A stretch of DNA of 64,000 nt from Agarophyton chilense (GCA_030374765.1 JARGXX010000022.1:186001-250000), one strand, 5' to 3'; positions 46,770 through 60,348 are shown, counted from the first letter of the stretch. The notes: a model not told the origin generated them from the sequence alone. Translations and numbers: made by a program.

Positions 46770-47309
46770 GATTCAAGTATCTAGATATAACAACCCAATT
46801 TGACCACTGAACTTCTGAAGCTCCCCACGACCGAGTGGCTTTGTCAACACATCAGCAACCATGGCGCCCTGTGGAGCAATACTGCAACTGCGTCACCTTT
46901 TCGCGCAATGCATCTCTGGTGAATTGAAAACGAATATCGATGTGCCTTGTAAGCTTATTCACCACACCGTCTAGAGCGAGGTCGATGGAGCCTTGGTTGT
47001 CCACATACACAGTCGCGGGTTCAACCAGTACCTTTACAGACTTTTCCACGTTTAAACCACTTGGGTTCCGGATGCCACTTCACAGATGTCTTAACCATAT
47101 TTCCTCTTTCGTCCCGGAGCACAGACTCACATATTCATCGTCAGCGCTAGACAACGCGACCACTTCTTGATCCCGGGAGCTCCCGGATCACCACACATCA
47201 TGAACACATATGTACTGGTTGATTTACGGGTAGAAATACCACCTGCCCAGTCCGAATCCACATACCCATGAAGCTGAATACCTGCAGCAGAGCCATAAGT
47301 GATTCCAAA
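46770..47309 (-). pseudogene. Copia RNase H fragment
   Basis: On the minus strand the pieces FGITYGSAAGIQLHGYVDSD, STRKSTSTYVFMMCG, VYVDNQGSIDLALDGVVNKL, RHIDIRFQFTRDALR and DVLTKPLGRGEL lie in order, the end of a copia polyprotein. Frame changes occur. The upstream part is cut at 47310 by LTR C1. Confidence 0.6.
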
Positions 47310-47997
47310 TGATGGAAAGGGAAAGGCTGAAGGAAAAGTTGAGAGATAAAAGGAAAGTTCGCCAGCTCTGACTCGGATTTTCTTGGAGGCACACAAACTC
47401 TCACTTATATACTACTTCAAAACGTCAGCTGTCTAGACTCCAACCCTAAGTAAACCCTAGACTACAAAGCAGGGACACTCAATACTACCAATCATATTCA
47501 AGCATGTCATTAACCCTAGTCACTGTTCATTGCAGCGCACAACAAGGCAATATAACAGTGCACAGCCCATAATTACACTGACGTGTGCACAAATTCAATA
47601 TGCCAGCACACACTACTTGCAATTCGCCTCCATACACACTCACGTTCCAGCACAGTACACCAAGTCTCCTGTAATGCACATGACACGTCTCTTCTCCAAG
47701 TATATTCGTTACACCTTGTGAGATGTGTACAAAGTACACCAGCTGGACATCCTGAACAGCGTGCACAGTAGTACAAGTAGACCACGCACACACGTGTCCC
47801 ACAGACAAACCCAATAGTGCCATACCACTTGTACACACCACATTGCATGTGCACATTTACAGTAGCCAATCACAGCCCGAGTTCACGTTGAGATCCGACT
47901 GACACGCATATGCGCTTTTCCAGAGGCACCCTCCAAAACAGCCCATGCTCCCCTGCACTTTTGGTTTTCAGTGACAGCACAGGGTCAACAGCCAACA
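47310..47997 (-). repeat. LTR family C, copy 1
   Basis: 688 bp, plus-strand limits TGATGGAAAGGG and GCCAACA. The palindrome CGCATATGCG is at 47905-47914. The left flank is minus-strand pol and the right flank is plus-strand pol, with no matching duplication. Confidence 0.8.
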
Positions 47998-49417
47998 CAC
48001 CGCACGTGAGAGTGTGCTCAAAGCATTGCGCACTGACAACGGTGGTGAATATCTGTCACATCGTTTTACCAAAGAACTTGAACGTCACGGTATTGAGCAC
48101 CAGCGAACTGTGCCTTACAATCCTCAGCAGAACGGACTTGCCGAACGGTTCAACCGCACACTCATGGACTTGGTCCGATCGATGTTATGTCACAAGAAAT
48201 TGCCAAAGCACTTTTGGGCTGAGGCACTGAATGTTGCAGTGTATGTGCGCAACCGTGTGACTTGCAAAGCTCTTCCAAGTAGTGTGACACCATATGAACT
48301 GTGGCACGGTCAGAAGCCTGATGTGAGCAACCTGCGTGTGTTTGGGAGCCGATGCTGGTACAAGGTTGTGGATCATAAGCTGAAGAAGCTAGAGGAGCGT
48401 GGTGTGGAAGCTATCTTTCTTGGGTACACCCCAGGGTCTCACGGATACAAGTTGTGGGACTCTGAAAAGAAAAAGGTGATTGTGTCAAGAGACGTACGGT
48501 TTGATGAGTTTTCGGGCTCAGACAACCAGTTTAGCTATGAGGAAGAGGACTACGCAGACATTGACTTTAGTAATATGTCTAGTCCACATGATACCTCTAC
48601 ATCTGACACATCTAGTGGACCCACTGATGATGACCCTTCTGCGCCTTTGCCTGACTCTGATGATGCTTCTGACAGCTCTGTTGATGATTCCGCAGCTGAT
48701 ACACCAGTTGAGCCTGTAGTGCATGAGACACAACCTGTTCGTAGGTCCACGCGTGAACGTACGAAGCCGAGCTCATGGTGGCGTGCAACTGCTCTACTCA
48801 CTGCCAGTGATGACACCCCGTCGTCATATGATGATGCTGTGTCACGTCCTGATTCCGAAGCATGGAAGAAGGCAATGAAGAGTGAGTACCAGTCACTAAT
48901 TGAGCATGACACATGGGACTTAGTGCCAAGGCCAGCAGACAGCAACGTGATTTCGTCCAAGTGGGTGTATGTGCAGAAGTATGAAGCAGCGCCATCTGGT
49001 GAACCAACTATCAGGTACAAGGCTCGAATGGTTGCTAGAGGATTCCTGCAGATCGAGGTTGTTGACTTTTTTGAAACATATGCACCTGTTGTTAAGTTTA
49101 CCTCAATCAGAATGATTCTGTCAGTGACTGCTGTACGAGACTTTCATTTGCACCAGATAGATGTGAAAACAGCTTTTCTGAACGGTGACCTTGAGGAGAC
49201 AGTGTACATGGAGCAGCCAACAGGTTTTGTGCAGCAAGGTAACGAAGATCTGGTGTGTCGTATGAAGAAAGCCATCTATGGGCTACGACAGGCACCCAGA
49301 CAGTGGCATGCAAAGATATACTCGTTCCTTGTTGAGGAGATGCAGTTGACGCCAAATGACGCAGATGAGTGTGTGTACAGCGGAAAGATACTGGGATTTG
49401 TTGTTCTAATTGCTCTA
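47998..49417 (+). pseudogene. Copia pol fragment (integrase to RT), uninterrupted frame
   Basis: An open frame with no stops encodes TARESVLKALRTDNGGEYLS (second catalytic Asp of integrase), NPQQNGLAERFNRT (catalytic Glu), a Ser/Asp-rich linker, and the RT N-terminal half ([55 protein letters not shown]). It is cut just before the YVDD box by LTR C2. Gag, protease and the first integrase motif are missing on the left, where LTR C1 lies. It is nearly identical to the corresponding part of the full element at 54427-61052 but in opposite orientation. Confidence 0.8.
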
Positions 49418-50107
49418 TGTTGGCTGTTGACCATGTGCTGTCACTGAAAACCAAAAGTGCAGGGGAGCATGGGCTGTTTTGGAGGGTGCCTCTGGAAAAG
49501 CGCATATGCGTGTCAGTCGGATCTCAACGTGAACTCGGGCTGTGATTGGCTACTGCAAATGTGCACATGCAATGTGGTGTGTACAAGTGGTATGGCACTA
49601 TTGGGTTTGTCTGTGGGACACGTGTGTACTTGTTTTACTTGTACTACTGTGCACGCTGTTCAACATGTCCAGCTGGTGTACTATGAATACATCTCACAAG
49701 GTGTAACGAATATACTTGGAGTAGAGACGTGACATGTGTATTACAGGGGACTTGGTGTACTGTGCTGGAACGTGAATGTGTATGGAGGCGGATTGCAAGT
49801 AGTGTGTGCTGGCATATTGAATTTGTGCACACGTCAGTGTAATTATGGGCTGTGCACTGTTGTATTGCCTTGTTGTGCGCTGCAATGAACATTGAGTAGG
49901 GTTAATGTCATGCTTGAATATGATTGGTAGTATTGAGTTTCCCTGCTTTGTAGTCTAGGGTTTACTTTGGGTTGGAGTCTAGACAGCTGACGTTTTGAAG
50001 TAGTATATAAGTTGAAATTTTGAGCGCCTCCAAGTAAATCCAAGCCAGAGCTGGCGAACTTCCTTTTCATCCCCTCAGCCTTTCCTTCAGCATTTCCCTA
50101 TCCAACA
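49418..50107 (+). repeat. LTR family C, copy 2
   Basis: 690 bp, starting TGTTGGCTGTTGACC and ending TATCCAACA. The palindrome is at 49501-49510. It lies between a plus-strand and a minus-strand pol fragment; 5-bp flanks CTCTA and CCCAC do not match. Confidence 0.8.
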
Positions 50108-50921
50108 CCCACTTGGACGAAATCACGTTGCTGTCTGCTGGCCTTGGCACTAAGTCCCATGTGTCATGCTCAATTAGTGACTGGTACTCACTCTTCATTG
50201 CCTTCTTCCATGCTTCGGAATCAGGACGTGACACAGCATCATTATATGACGACGGGGTGTCATCACTGGCAGTGAGTAGAGCAGTTGCACGCCACCATGA
50301 GCTCGGCTTCGTACGTTCACGCGTGGACCTACGAACAGGTTGTGTCTCATGCACTACAGGCTCAACTGGTGTATCAGCTGCGGAATCATCAACAGAGCTG
50401 TCAGAAGCATCATCAGAGTCAGGCAAAGGCGCAGAAGGGTCATCATCAGTGGGTCCACTAGATGTGTCAGATGTAGAGGTATCATGTGGACTAGACATAT
50501 TACTAAAGTCAATGTCTGCGTAGTCCTCTTCCTCATAGCTAAACTGGTTGTCTGAGCCCGAAAACTCATCAAACCGTACGTCTCTTGACACAATCACCTT
50601 TTTCTTTTCAGAGTCCCACAACTTGTATCCGTGAGACCCTGGGGTGTACCCAAGAAAGATAGCTTCCACACCACGCTCCTCTAGCTTCTTCAGCTTATGA
50701 TCCACAACCTTGTACCAGCATCGGCTCCCAAACACACGCAGGTTGCTCACATCAGGCTTCTGACCGTGCCAAAGTTCATATGGTGTCACACTACTTGGAA
50801 GAGCTTTGCAAATCACACGGTTGCGCACATACACTGCAACATTCAGTGCCTCAGCGCAAAAGTGCTTTGGCAATTTTTTGTGACATACCATCGATCTGAC
50901 CAAGTCTATGAGTGTGCTGTT
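50108..50921 (-). pseudogene. Copia pol fragment (integrase C-terminus to RT start)
   Basis: The minus-strand frame runs from LMDLVRSMVCHKKLPKHF to [11 protein letters not shown] without stops and is nearly identical to 48160-48970 on the plus strand. Both ends coincide exactly with family C LTR ends. Only the integrase C-terminal part, linker and first RT residues remain. Confidence 0.75.
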
Positions 50922-51610
50922 TGTTGGATAGGGAAATGCTGAAGGAAAGTTTGAGGGAATGAAAAGGAAGTTCGCCAGCTCTGGCTTGGATTTACTTGGA
51001 GGCGGTCAAACTTTCACTTATATACTACTTCAAAACGTCAGCTGTCTAGACTCCAACCCAAAGTAAACCCTAGAATACAAAGCAGGGACACTCAATACTA
51101 GTAATCATATTCAAGCATGACATTAACCCTATTCAATGTTCATGGCAGCGCACAACAAGGCAATATAACAGTGCACAGCCCATAATTACACTGACGTGTG
51201 CACAAATTCAATATGCCAGCACACACTACTTGCAATCCGCCTCCATACACATTCACGTTCCAGCACAGTACACCAAGTCTCCTGTAATACACATGTCACG
51301 TCTCTTCTCCAAGTATATTCGTTACACCTTGTGAGATGTATTCATAGTACACCAGCTGGACATGTTGAACAGCGTGCACAGTAGTACAAGTAAAACAAGT
51401 ACACACGTGTCCCACAGACAAACCCAATAGTGCCATACCACTTGTACACACCACATTGCATGTGCACATTTACAGTAGCCAATCACAGCCCGAGTTCACG
51501 TTGAGATCCGACTGACACGCATATGCCCTTTTCCAGAGGCACCCTCCAAAACAGCCCATGCTCCCTTGCACTTTTGGTTTTGAGTGACAGCACAGGGTCA
51601 ACAGCCAACA
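50922..51610 (-). repeat. LTR family C, copy 3
   Basis: 689 bp, plus-strand limits TGTTGGATAGGG and CAGCCAACA. The palindrome core is altered to CGCATATGCC (51519-51528). Flanking sequences are two different pol fragments. Confidence 0.8.
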
Positions 51611-54096
51611 CCTACATGCGGAAACGGTTTCTCAACTCAGTTTTCACGTGCTTAATCGCATCCGTACTCGGACTTGCAACAAGCAGGTCGTCCACATACA
51701 GAGAAATGATTCCCATGACTCCCAGCTCCACTCCGGTGTAAACACACTCGTCTGCAGCGTTCGGCTTGAGACCGTTCTCCCTAAAAATAAACGCATATAT
51801 CTTTGCGTGCTACTGCCTTGGTGCCTGTCGTAGCCCATAAAGAGCTTTCTTCAGTTTGCACACCAAGTCCTCGTTTACCGGTTTAATGAATCCGTCCGGT
51901 TGCTCCATGTACACAGTCTCGTCGAGGTCTCCGTTCAAGAATGCAGTCTTCACATCCATCTGGTGTAGGTGATCATCTTGCACTGCCACAAGCGACAGGA
52001 TTATCCTCACCGATGTGAACTTGACCACTGGCGCATACGTCTCGGAGAAGTCGACGCCCTCAATCTGTAGGAAACCACGAGCAACCAGACGAGCCTTGTA
52101 CCGAACTGTTGGCTCACAGTCAGCACCTGCTTCATATTTCTGCACAAATACCCACTTGGATGATATCACGTTGCTGTCTGCTGGCCTAAGCACTAAGTCC
52201 CATGTGTCATGCTCCATTAAAGACTCATACTCGCTGTCCATCGCCTTGATCCACGACTTGCAATCACGACGTGACACTGCATCGCTGTACGAGCTAGGAG
52301 TGTCATCACTGGCCGTGAGTAGAGCAGTTGGGCGCCACCAGGACGAAGTCGGCTTTCGCACACGAGTAGACCTACGCAATGGCACTGGCTGTGGCACCTC
52401 AACAGCATCTTATGGAACATCGGTGTATTCTTCAGCACCACTTTCTGGTAGCTCATCCGGAGGTGTAATTGTGTCAGGATCCTCGTCATTGGGTTCAACT
52501 GGTGGTTGAGAGGTGGAGGTTTGGTCAGATTTCGACTTCACCGAAATTTCAATCTCGGTATAGCATCACAATGATCAGTAGTTTCATCTAATTCATTGCG
52601 TTCATCAAACCTCACATCTCTCGACACTACCACATTTCTCTTCTGCTCATCCCACAGCTTGTAGCCATAGGATCCAGCAGTGTTCCCAATGAAGGTCGCC
52701 TCAACGGCACGGTCCTCCAGCTTCTTCAGCTTATGATCAATCACCTTGTACCACCATTTGCTCCCAAACACACGCATATTTCTCACATTAGGCTTGTGTC
52801 CATGCCACAATTCATATGGTGTCACGGTACTTGGCAATGCCTTGAATGTAACTCGGTTGCGCACATACGCCGCAACATTCAATGCTTCTGCCTAGAAGCT
52901 TTTGGAGAGTTTCTTGTGACAAAGCATTGACCTGACCAGATTCATGAATGTGCGGTTTAACCTTTCGGCGAGCCCGTTCTGCTGCGGATTGTAAGGCACA
53001 GTTCGCTGATGTTCAATACCGTGTGACTCAAGTTCTTTTGCCAACTTCTTGGAAAGGTACTCACCACCATTGTCCGTTCTTAGCGCACGAAGTACGCACT
53101 CTCGGGCAGCGATGGTTCTGACTTGTGTACCAGTTTAGTTTTGAACAAACTTGAGCCACTTCACGAACATCTGGAACACCTCATCCTTGGTCTTGAGCAT
53201 GTACAGGAAGCAGTACCGACTGTGATCGTCGATGAATGTGACAAAGTAGCGCGAGCCTCCCAAGGAACCAACCTCCATTGGACCACATATGTCCGAGTGA
53301 ACGAGGTCCAACAGCTTGGTTGCGCGCTCCCCCCCTGGCTTGGGAGTAGCAGCGCGGGTAGACTTGCCTACAACACATGAGTCACAATCGTCCAGCTTCT
53401 GCGTTACATCCACATTCAGCCCTGACACAACGCCATTGCGAGCCATTTGCTTGGTGCCACCTACATTCACGTGAGCCATGCGAGCATGCCACACCGACAG
53501 GTCCGACACAAGTGCACTGTTTACATCACCAAGTTGTGACACTGCAGTGCAGAGGTAGTACAGGCCTTTGAATCGGCGTCCTTGGGCAATCAGAGTAGAG
53601 CCCTTGTGCACGCACACCTTGTGCTTGTCGAACACAACAGTAGCATCCAAGTAACAAATTGCAGATACCGACAGTAGGTGGTACCGCCGACTTGGCACGT
53701 GCACTACCTTATTTAGCTTGCAATTGCGCGTGAAACCTTCAACAGTGAGATCCAGTTCAACACAACCTTGGCCATGAGACTCTAACTTGGAATCGTTGCC
53801 GATACTCACACCAGGGGACACCTTGCTCTCATACGATTGGAACATGGAGTCGTCATAAGTCGTGTGTGTGGTAGCTCCAGAGTCCACAATCCAGTGACTG
53901 TTGGTGGCCTTAGAGGTACCGCTGGCAACGAGGCATACGTACTCAAGTGTCGCTATCACCCAAACCATGCTCTTCGCGGTAACCATGTTGTACACTTGGG
54001 TGTGCAGCAGCTTCCTGAGCGTTGTTAGCCTCATCACGTTGCTTTGTGAAACAGTTCCTTTGGATATGACCTTTCTTATGACAATAATGACACTCG
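51611..54096 (-). pseudogene. Diverged copia gag-pol (zinc knuckle to RT)
   Basis: From 54096 leftwards the minus strand encodes a CHYCHKKGHIQRNCF zinc knuckle, the protease box HWIVDSGATTHTTYDD, the pre-integrase HARMAHVN, integrase with HSDICGP, LRTDNGGEYLSKKL and NPQQNGLAERLN, and RT up to [20 protein letters not shown] and YGLRQAPRQ. Breaks include a stop after KWLKFVQN (near 53130), a TAG replacing Trp in the KSFWAEA segment (near 52893), and frameshifts near 52560-52400. It is clearly related to, but distinct from, the element at 54427-61052. Both ends abut family C LTRs. Confidence 0.75.
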
Positions 54097-54426
54097 TGTT
54101 GGATTGGGAAATGCTGAAGGAAAGGTTGAGGGAATGAAAAGAAAGTTCGCCAGCTCTGGCTTGGATTTACTTGGAGGCGCTCAAACTTTCACTTATATAC
54201 TACTTCAAAACGTCAGCTGTCTACACTCCAACCCAAAGTAAACCCTAGACTACAAAGCAGAGACACTCAATACTACCAATCATATTCAAGCATGACATTA
54301 ACCCTAGTCAATGTTCATTGCAACGCACAACAAGGCAATACAACAGTGCACAGCCCATAATTACACTGACGTGTGCACAAATTCAATATGCCAGCACACA
54401 ATACTTGCAATCCGCCTCCATACACA
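54097..54426 (-). repeat. LTR family C, copy 4 (truncated)
   Basis: The 3' half of an LTR C (plus-strand start TGTTGGATTGGG) stops at CCTCCATACACA, exactly where LTR C5 starts. The missing half is not found at the far end of the element that begins here. Confidence 0.75.
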
Positions 54427-55114
54427 TGATGGAAAGGGAAATGCTGAAGGAAAGGTCGAGGGAATGAAAAAGAAGTTCGCCAGCTCTGGCTTGGATTTAC
54501 TTGGAGGCGCTCAAACTTTCACTTATATACTACTTCAAAACGTCAGCTGTCTAGACTCCAACCCAAAGTAAACCCTAGACTACAAAGCAGGGACACTCAA
54601 TACTTTCAATCATATTCAAGCATGACATTAACCCTAGTCAATGTTCATTGCAGCGCACAACAAGGCAATATACAGTGCAAAGCCCATAGTTACACTGACG
54701 TGTGCACAAATTCAATATGCCAGCACACACTACTTGCAATCCGCCTCCATACACATTCACGTTCCAGCACAGTACACCAAGTCTCCTGTAATACACATGT
54801 CACGTCTCTTCTCCAAGTACATTCGTTACACCTTGTGAGATGTGTACATAGTACACCAGCTGGACATCCTGAACAGCGTGCACAGTAGTACAAGTAGACC
54901 ACGCACACACGTGTCCCACAGACAAACCCAATAGTGCCATACCACTTGTACACACCACATTGCATGTGCACATTTGCAGTAGCCAATCACAGCCCGAGTT
55001 CACGTTGAGATCCGACCGACACGCATATGCGCTTTTCCAGAGGCACCCTCCAAAACAGCCCATGCTCCCCTGCACTTTTGGTTTTCAGTGACAGCACAGG
55101 GTCAACAGCCAACA
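54427..55114 (-). repeat. 3' LTR of the family C element (copy 5)
   Basis: 688 bp with terminal TG and CA. The palindrome CGCATATGCG is at 55022-55031. On the minus strand it is preceded directly by the polypurine tract at 55115-55125. Confidence 0.85.
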
Positions 55115-55125
55115 CTCCCCCTCTG
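55115..55125 (-). other. Polypurine tract
   Basis: The minus strand reads CAGAGGGGGAG immediately before the 3' LTR. This is where plus-strand DNA synthesis is primed in LTR retrotransposons. Confidence 0.7.
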
Positions 55126-55134
55126 TCACTGACT

Positions 55135-58100
55135 TCAAAGGTCTAGGTGTCGGACGCCACTGTCTTCACGGAACCTCTCGTGCTTCACACGGCAAAGTGG
55201 TTTGTTGAGCATATCGGCAGTCATGCAATCGGTAGGGCAGTAGAACAACACAATCGACTTGTCACGTAGAGCTTCTCGAGTAAAGTGAAAACGAATGTCG
55301 ATATGCTTGGTACGCTTGTTGACAACGCCATTTCGGGCAAGGTCAATGCACCCTTGGTTGTCAACATATACAGGCGTTGGTTCAACAAGCAACTTTATCG
55401 AATCGTCCACTTCTACTCCAATGACTATGCCGATGCCATTCCACAAACGCCTAAGCCAGATGGCCTCTTTGGAACCACTGCACAGACTCACATACCCAGC
55501 TTCAGCACTAGACAGTGCAACCACTTCTTGCTGACGTGAACACCATGACACAGGACCTCCAGCCATCATGAACAAGTACCCACTGGTAGACTTGCGGTTT
55601 GCAACATCGCCTGCCCAGTCAGAGTCCACGTAGCCGTGAAGTGCCAAATCGGTGTTTAAGCCGTAGGTTAGACCAAATGTACAAGTACCGTTGAGATAGC
55701 GAAGCACATGTTTGACTGCCTTCCAGTGAATCTCTCCAGGTTTCTCAACATACTTGGCAAGTTTGGACACCGCGTATGGGATATCTGGACGAGTTCCTAC
55801 AGACAAATACATGAGACAGCCAATTGCCTGACGGTACGGCACCTCCCTGAGTACATCCTGAATCGCAGACAGGTCCATGCCAACTTCCATTGGAGTGTCA
55901 ACTGGTTTGGACTGGTGCATGCCAAAACGTTCCAAGACCTTTTGTGTGTACGCAGACTGAGTCAGATACAACTCTCGCTTAACTCTGTCACGGTGGATCT
56001 CGAATCCGAGTACCATGCGAGCTTGATAGAGGTCTTTCATGTGGAACCGAGACGACAGCTCTGCCTTTACACGATCCATTGTCTTCATGCTCGGACTTGC
56101 AATAAGCAAGTCATCAACGTATAGAGCAATCAGAACAACAAATCCCAGTATCTTTCCGCTGTACACACACTCATCTGCGTCATTTGGCGTCAACTGCATC
56201 TCCTCAACAAGGAACGAGTATATCTTTGCATGCCACTGTCTGGGTGCCTGTCGTAGCCCATAGATGGCTTTCTTCATACGACACACCAGATCTTCGTTAC
56301 CTTGCTGCACAAAACCTGTTGGCTACTCCATGTACACTGTCTCCCCAAGGTCACCGTTCAGAAAAGCTGTTTTCACATCCATCTGGTGCAAATGAAAGTC
56401 TCGTACAGCAGTCACTGACAGAATCATTCTGATTGAGGTAAACTTAACAACAGGTGCATATGTTTCAGAAGAGTCAACAACCTCGATCTGCAGGAATCTT
56501 CTAGCAACCATTCGAGCCTTGTACCTGATAGTTGGTTCACCAGATGGCGCTGCTTCATACTTCTGCACATACACCCACTTGGACGAAATCACGTTGCTGT
56601 CTGCTGGCCTTGGCACTAAGTCCCATGCGTCATGCTCAATTAGTGACTGGTACTCACTCTTCATTGCCTTCTTCCATGCTTCGGAATCAGGACGTGACAC
56701 AGCATCATCATATGACGACGGGGTGTCATCACTGGCAGTGAGTAGAGCAGTTGCACGCCACCATGAGCTGGGCTTCCTACGTTCACGCGTGGACCTACGA
56801 ACAGGTTGTGTCTCATGCACTACAGGCTCAACTGGTGTATCAGCTGCGGAATCATCAACAGATCTGTCAGAAGCATCATCAGAGTCAGGCAAAGGCGCAG
56901 AAGGGTCATCATCGCTGGGTCCACTAGATGTGTCAGATGTAGAGGTATCATGTGGACTAGACATATTACTAAAGTCAATGTCTGCGTAGTCCTCTTCCTC
57001 ATAGCTAAACTGGTTGTCTGAGCCCGAAAACTCATCAAACCGTACATCTCTTGACACAATCACCTTTTTCTTTTCAGAGTCCTACAACTTGTATCCGTGA
57101 GACCCTGGGGTGTACCCAAGAAAGATAGCTTCCACACCACGCTCCTCTAGCTTCTTCAGCTTATGATCCACAACCTTGTACCAGCATCGGCTCCCAAACA
57201 CACGCAGGTTGCTCACATCAGGCTTCTGACCGTGCCAACGTTCATATGGTGTCACACTACTTGGAAGAGCTTTGCAAATCACACGGTTGCGCACATACAC
57301 TGCAACATTCAGTGCCTCAGCCCAAAAGTGCTTTGGCAATTTCTTGTGACATAACATCGATCTGACCAAGTCCATGAGTGTGCGGTTGAACCGTTCGGCA
57401 AGTCCATTCTGCTCAGGATTGTAAGGCACAGTTCGCTGATGCTCAATACCGTGACGTTCAAGTTCTTTGGTAAAACGATGTGACAGATATTCACCACCGT
57501 TGTCAGTGCGCAATGCTTTGAGCACACTCTTACGTGCGGTGATGGTTTTCACTTGTCTGCCAGTTTGGTTTTGAACAAACTTGAGCCACCTTAGGAACAT
57601 CTGGAACACCTCATCCTTAGTTTTGAGCCTGTAGAAGAAGCAGAAACGACTGTGATCATCGATGAATGTGACGAAGTAGTGCGAGCCTCCCAAGGATTTC
57701 ACACTTACTGGACCTGACACATCGGAGTGAACAAGTTCCAGTACGTGTTTTGCTCGTTCCCCCCCTTGCTTGGGAGTCGGAGCACGGGTTGCTTTTCCTA
57801 CTACACATGAGCCACACACATCTGAATCCTGCGCAACGTCTACATTGAGCCCTGACACAACCTTGTTTCGAGCCATATGCTTGATACCATCCACATTCAC
57901 ATGAGCCATTCGAGCATGCCATAGTGACAAGTCCGACACAAGTGCGCTGTTTACATCTGTACACTGGTGTGCAGCAGTGCAAAGGTAGTATAGGCCTTTG
58001 ACGCGGCGCCCCAAGGCAACCACTTTTGACCCCTTGTATACACATACCTTCTCTTTTTCAAACACTACCTTGCACCCCACATCACAAATCGCCGATACAG

Positions 58101-59160
58101 AAAGCAAATGGTACCTTAAATTCGGTACATGAACAACTTGCTTCAGCTGGCACTTTCGTTTGGACCCTTCCACAATCAGATCAAGCTCCACACTACCGTG
58201 ACCAACAGACTCTAGTTTGGAATCATTACCGATGCTAACGCCAGAAGACACCTTACTATCATATGTTTGGAACATGGATTCGTCAAAAGTCATGTGGGCA
58301 GTAGCACCAGAGTCAACAATCCAGTTACTGTTCGTGGCTTTATCAGAGCCAGTAGCAATGAGACATACAAAGTCAGAGTCGTTGCCTCCCGTACCTCGCT
58401 CATCACTGAGCTCAGTATTGACAGTTGGGTGAGCAGCATCGACCTGATTCATGTTAGCCCCATCACGTTGCTTCTTGAAACAGTTCCTCGGGATATGACC
58501 CTTCTTATGACAATAATGACACTCGATGTTCTTCCATCGCGACTGCCTGCCAACCAAAGCTGCCTCACTTCCACCAGGCTCCTCCTTGGCACGATCGTTC
58601 ATTCGCTGCTCTTCTTGCAGCAGACGACTCTTCACAAACTCTAGAGTGAGTTGACGATCGCCAATCGTGGTATCAATTTCCACGATGAGGTGCTCGAATC
58701 TTTCCGGAAGTCCGCATAGGATGGCCATAGCGATGTCCTCCTCCTCAACAAAAACGTCCATACACTTCAGGTCCGATGCCAGATGACGTACACGGTTGAT
58801 GAACTGTAGAATTTTCTCATCATCACGCATCTTGGCAGAGTAGAAGGACCGTCGGGCGTTGATTTTGTTGAGCAGAGTCTTGCGTTGGAACACATCGCAA
58901 ATGGCTTTCCACATATCGGCAGCGTTGTCGGCGTCCCGCACATGATCTAAATGCTCATCACTGAGTGTGAGACCAATAATAGCTCTGGCCTTGGCATCTT
59001 TCTTTTTCCAAGTCGACAGCTCATCTTCGTCAGTGGGTCTAACAGAGTCGAGGTGGCCGTCGAGGTCCTTGAGTGCAAGCAGCAGCTCAATCTTCTGCTT
59101 CCATACGTGGAAGTTATCCTCAACCAGCTTTTCGATTTTCACCCCACTGAACGAATCCAT
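55135..59160 (-). pseudogene. Copia gag-pol polyprotein with two TAG codons
   Basis: One frame of 1341 residues runs from ATG at 59160 (MDSFSGVKIEKLVEDNFHVW). Approximate positions: gag 1-213; zinc knuckle CHYCHKKGHIPRNC 214-227; protease VDSGATAHM around 283; integrase Asp480 (HSDVSGP), Asp553 (RTDNGGEY), Glu589 (NGLAERF); RT with YVDD at 1014-1017; RNase H about 1160-1330 with HGYVDSDWAG and VYVDNQGCID. The only lesions are TAG at 57082-57084 (Trp in sister copies, YKLWDSEKK) and TAG at 56323-56325 (Gln in YMEQPTGF). The frame also opens upstream to 59307 with a hydrophobic stretch, but the ATG at 59160 fits known gag starts better. All catalytic motifs are present. Confidence 0.85.
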
Positions 59161-60348
59161 GTTGTGCAAAGTGTCACAAGAGGCCGAGAGAGATGGCTTG
59201 GCAGCAACAGACAAGTGAACAACAACAACAGACAACAACAACAAAGTAAAAACAACAAACAACAAATAATTCTTCAAGATTGAACAGACAATAGTCTGCG
59301 GGCGCACTGGCAGGGCTTCCTATACCCGCGTCCCTAAAGGTCGGACCCCTGGCCCCCAGAGCTCTTCTGGGTAGATAACGGTTTTCTGCAGTCTACCTCC
59401 TCCCACGTCAAAAGGAGAAGGCGTGTTGCTCCTTACGAGGCTTCCAGAGGATGGTTAATGACCGAAGATATGCCTTCACCAAGTTGACCCTCTCTGGCCT
59501 CTTTCAAGAACTAGCGCGACCTCGAAACCGAAGCTACTTCAACACCAAGATACGCTTCTAACGAGCAATCAATGAAGATCGCACGCGGCCTGATCCTGGA
59601 AAGGAGGTCAGCCTTCGAAACGTCGCCTCCCCGCGTACTGCGGATCAAAAGCTCCTTATGGATGCTGTTCACAACAGTCCAAGTGCCCAACCACAAAGGT
59701 CGGGCTCACACACAAAGTCAAACAACCAGCCAAATGCAGTGCGCCACGGCACCCCGTCCACAAATGCACCCGCAAAGTTCAACCAGATCTTTCGACCGTC
59801 ACTGTTATCCGCCCTAAAAAGACCAGTGGGGAACCCGCTTGACAGTACACCTGCTTTTGTTCAAGCCGCCAGGCTAACGTCCCCGAGTACAAGGAATCAC
59901 CCAAAGTACCTCGGATCAACCGCTCGTCGCACAGGCAAAGATGCAGACCAAACACACAAACACACACGAACGCTGAGCCAAGAACTCCAGGCCCAGACTT
60001 CAACAAACACGGTCCTCAACCTCTCAGATCAGAACCCGCAAACACGACGCAGGGATCCACAAAACAACGAAAGAGAGGGAGACCAAACGAAACGGATAGC
60101 GATCGACAAACACGGGCAACAACGAGAACCAAAACACAATCACGATAATAACGTCCAACCACTACCACCACAACGCCCTCAGGGAGAAACGCAAGACCGA
60201 AAAAAAATACCAACACCAACCCACGATACGGTCACACACCCGACGAAACGGCTACTACGGCGGAAACGAAGAGAATAGAACAGCGAAACGGGTGAACGGC
60301 GGTGCGGGAGAGCGGCGAGAGACGAACTAGACGGCAGAAGTCAGCGGG
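59161..60348 (-). other. Unusually long leader of the family C element
   Basis: About 1.2 kb separates the primer-binding site from the gag start. The antisense (plus) strand holds an open frame from ATG 59451 to 60278 with one TAA near 59559; the protein would be Gln/Asn/Thr/Arg rich and low complexity (NNEREGDQTKRIAIDKHGQQ). No known domain is seen. It may be a captured segment or simply A/C-biased sequence. Confidence 0.45.
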
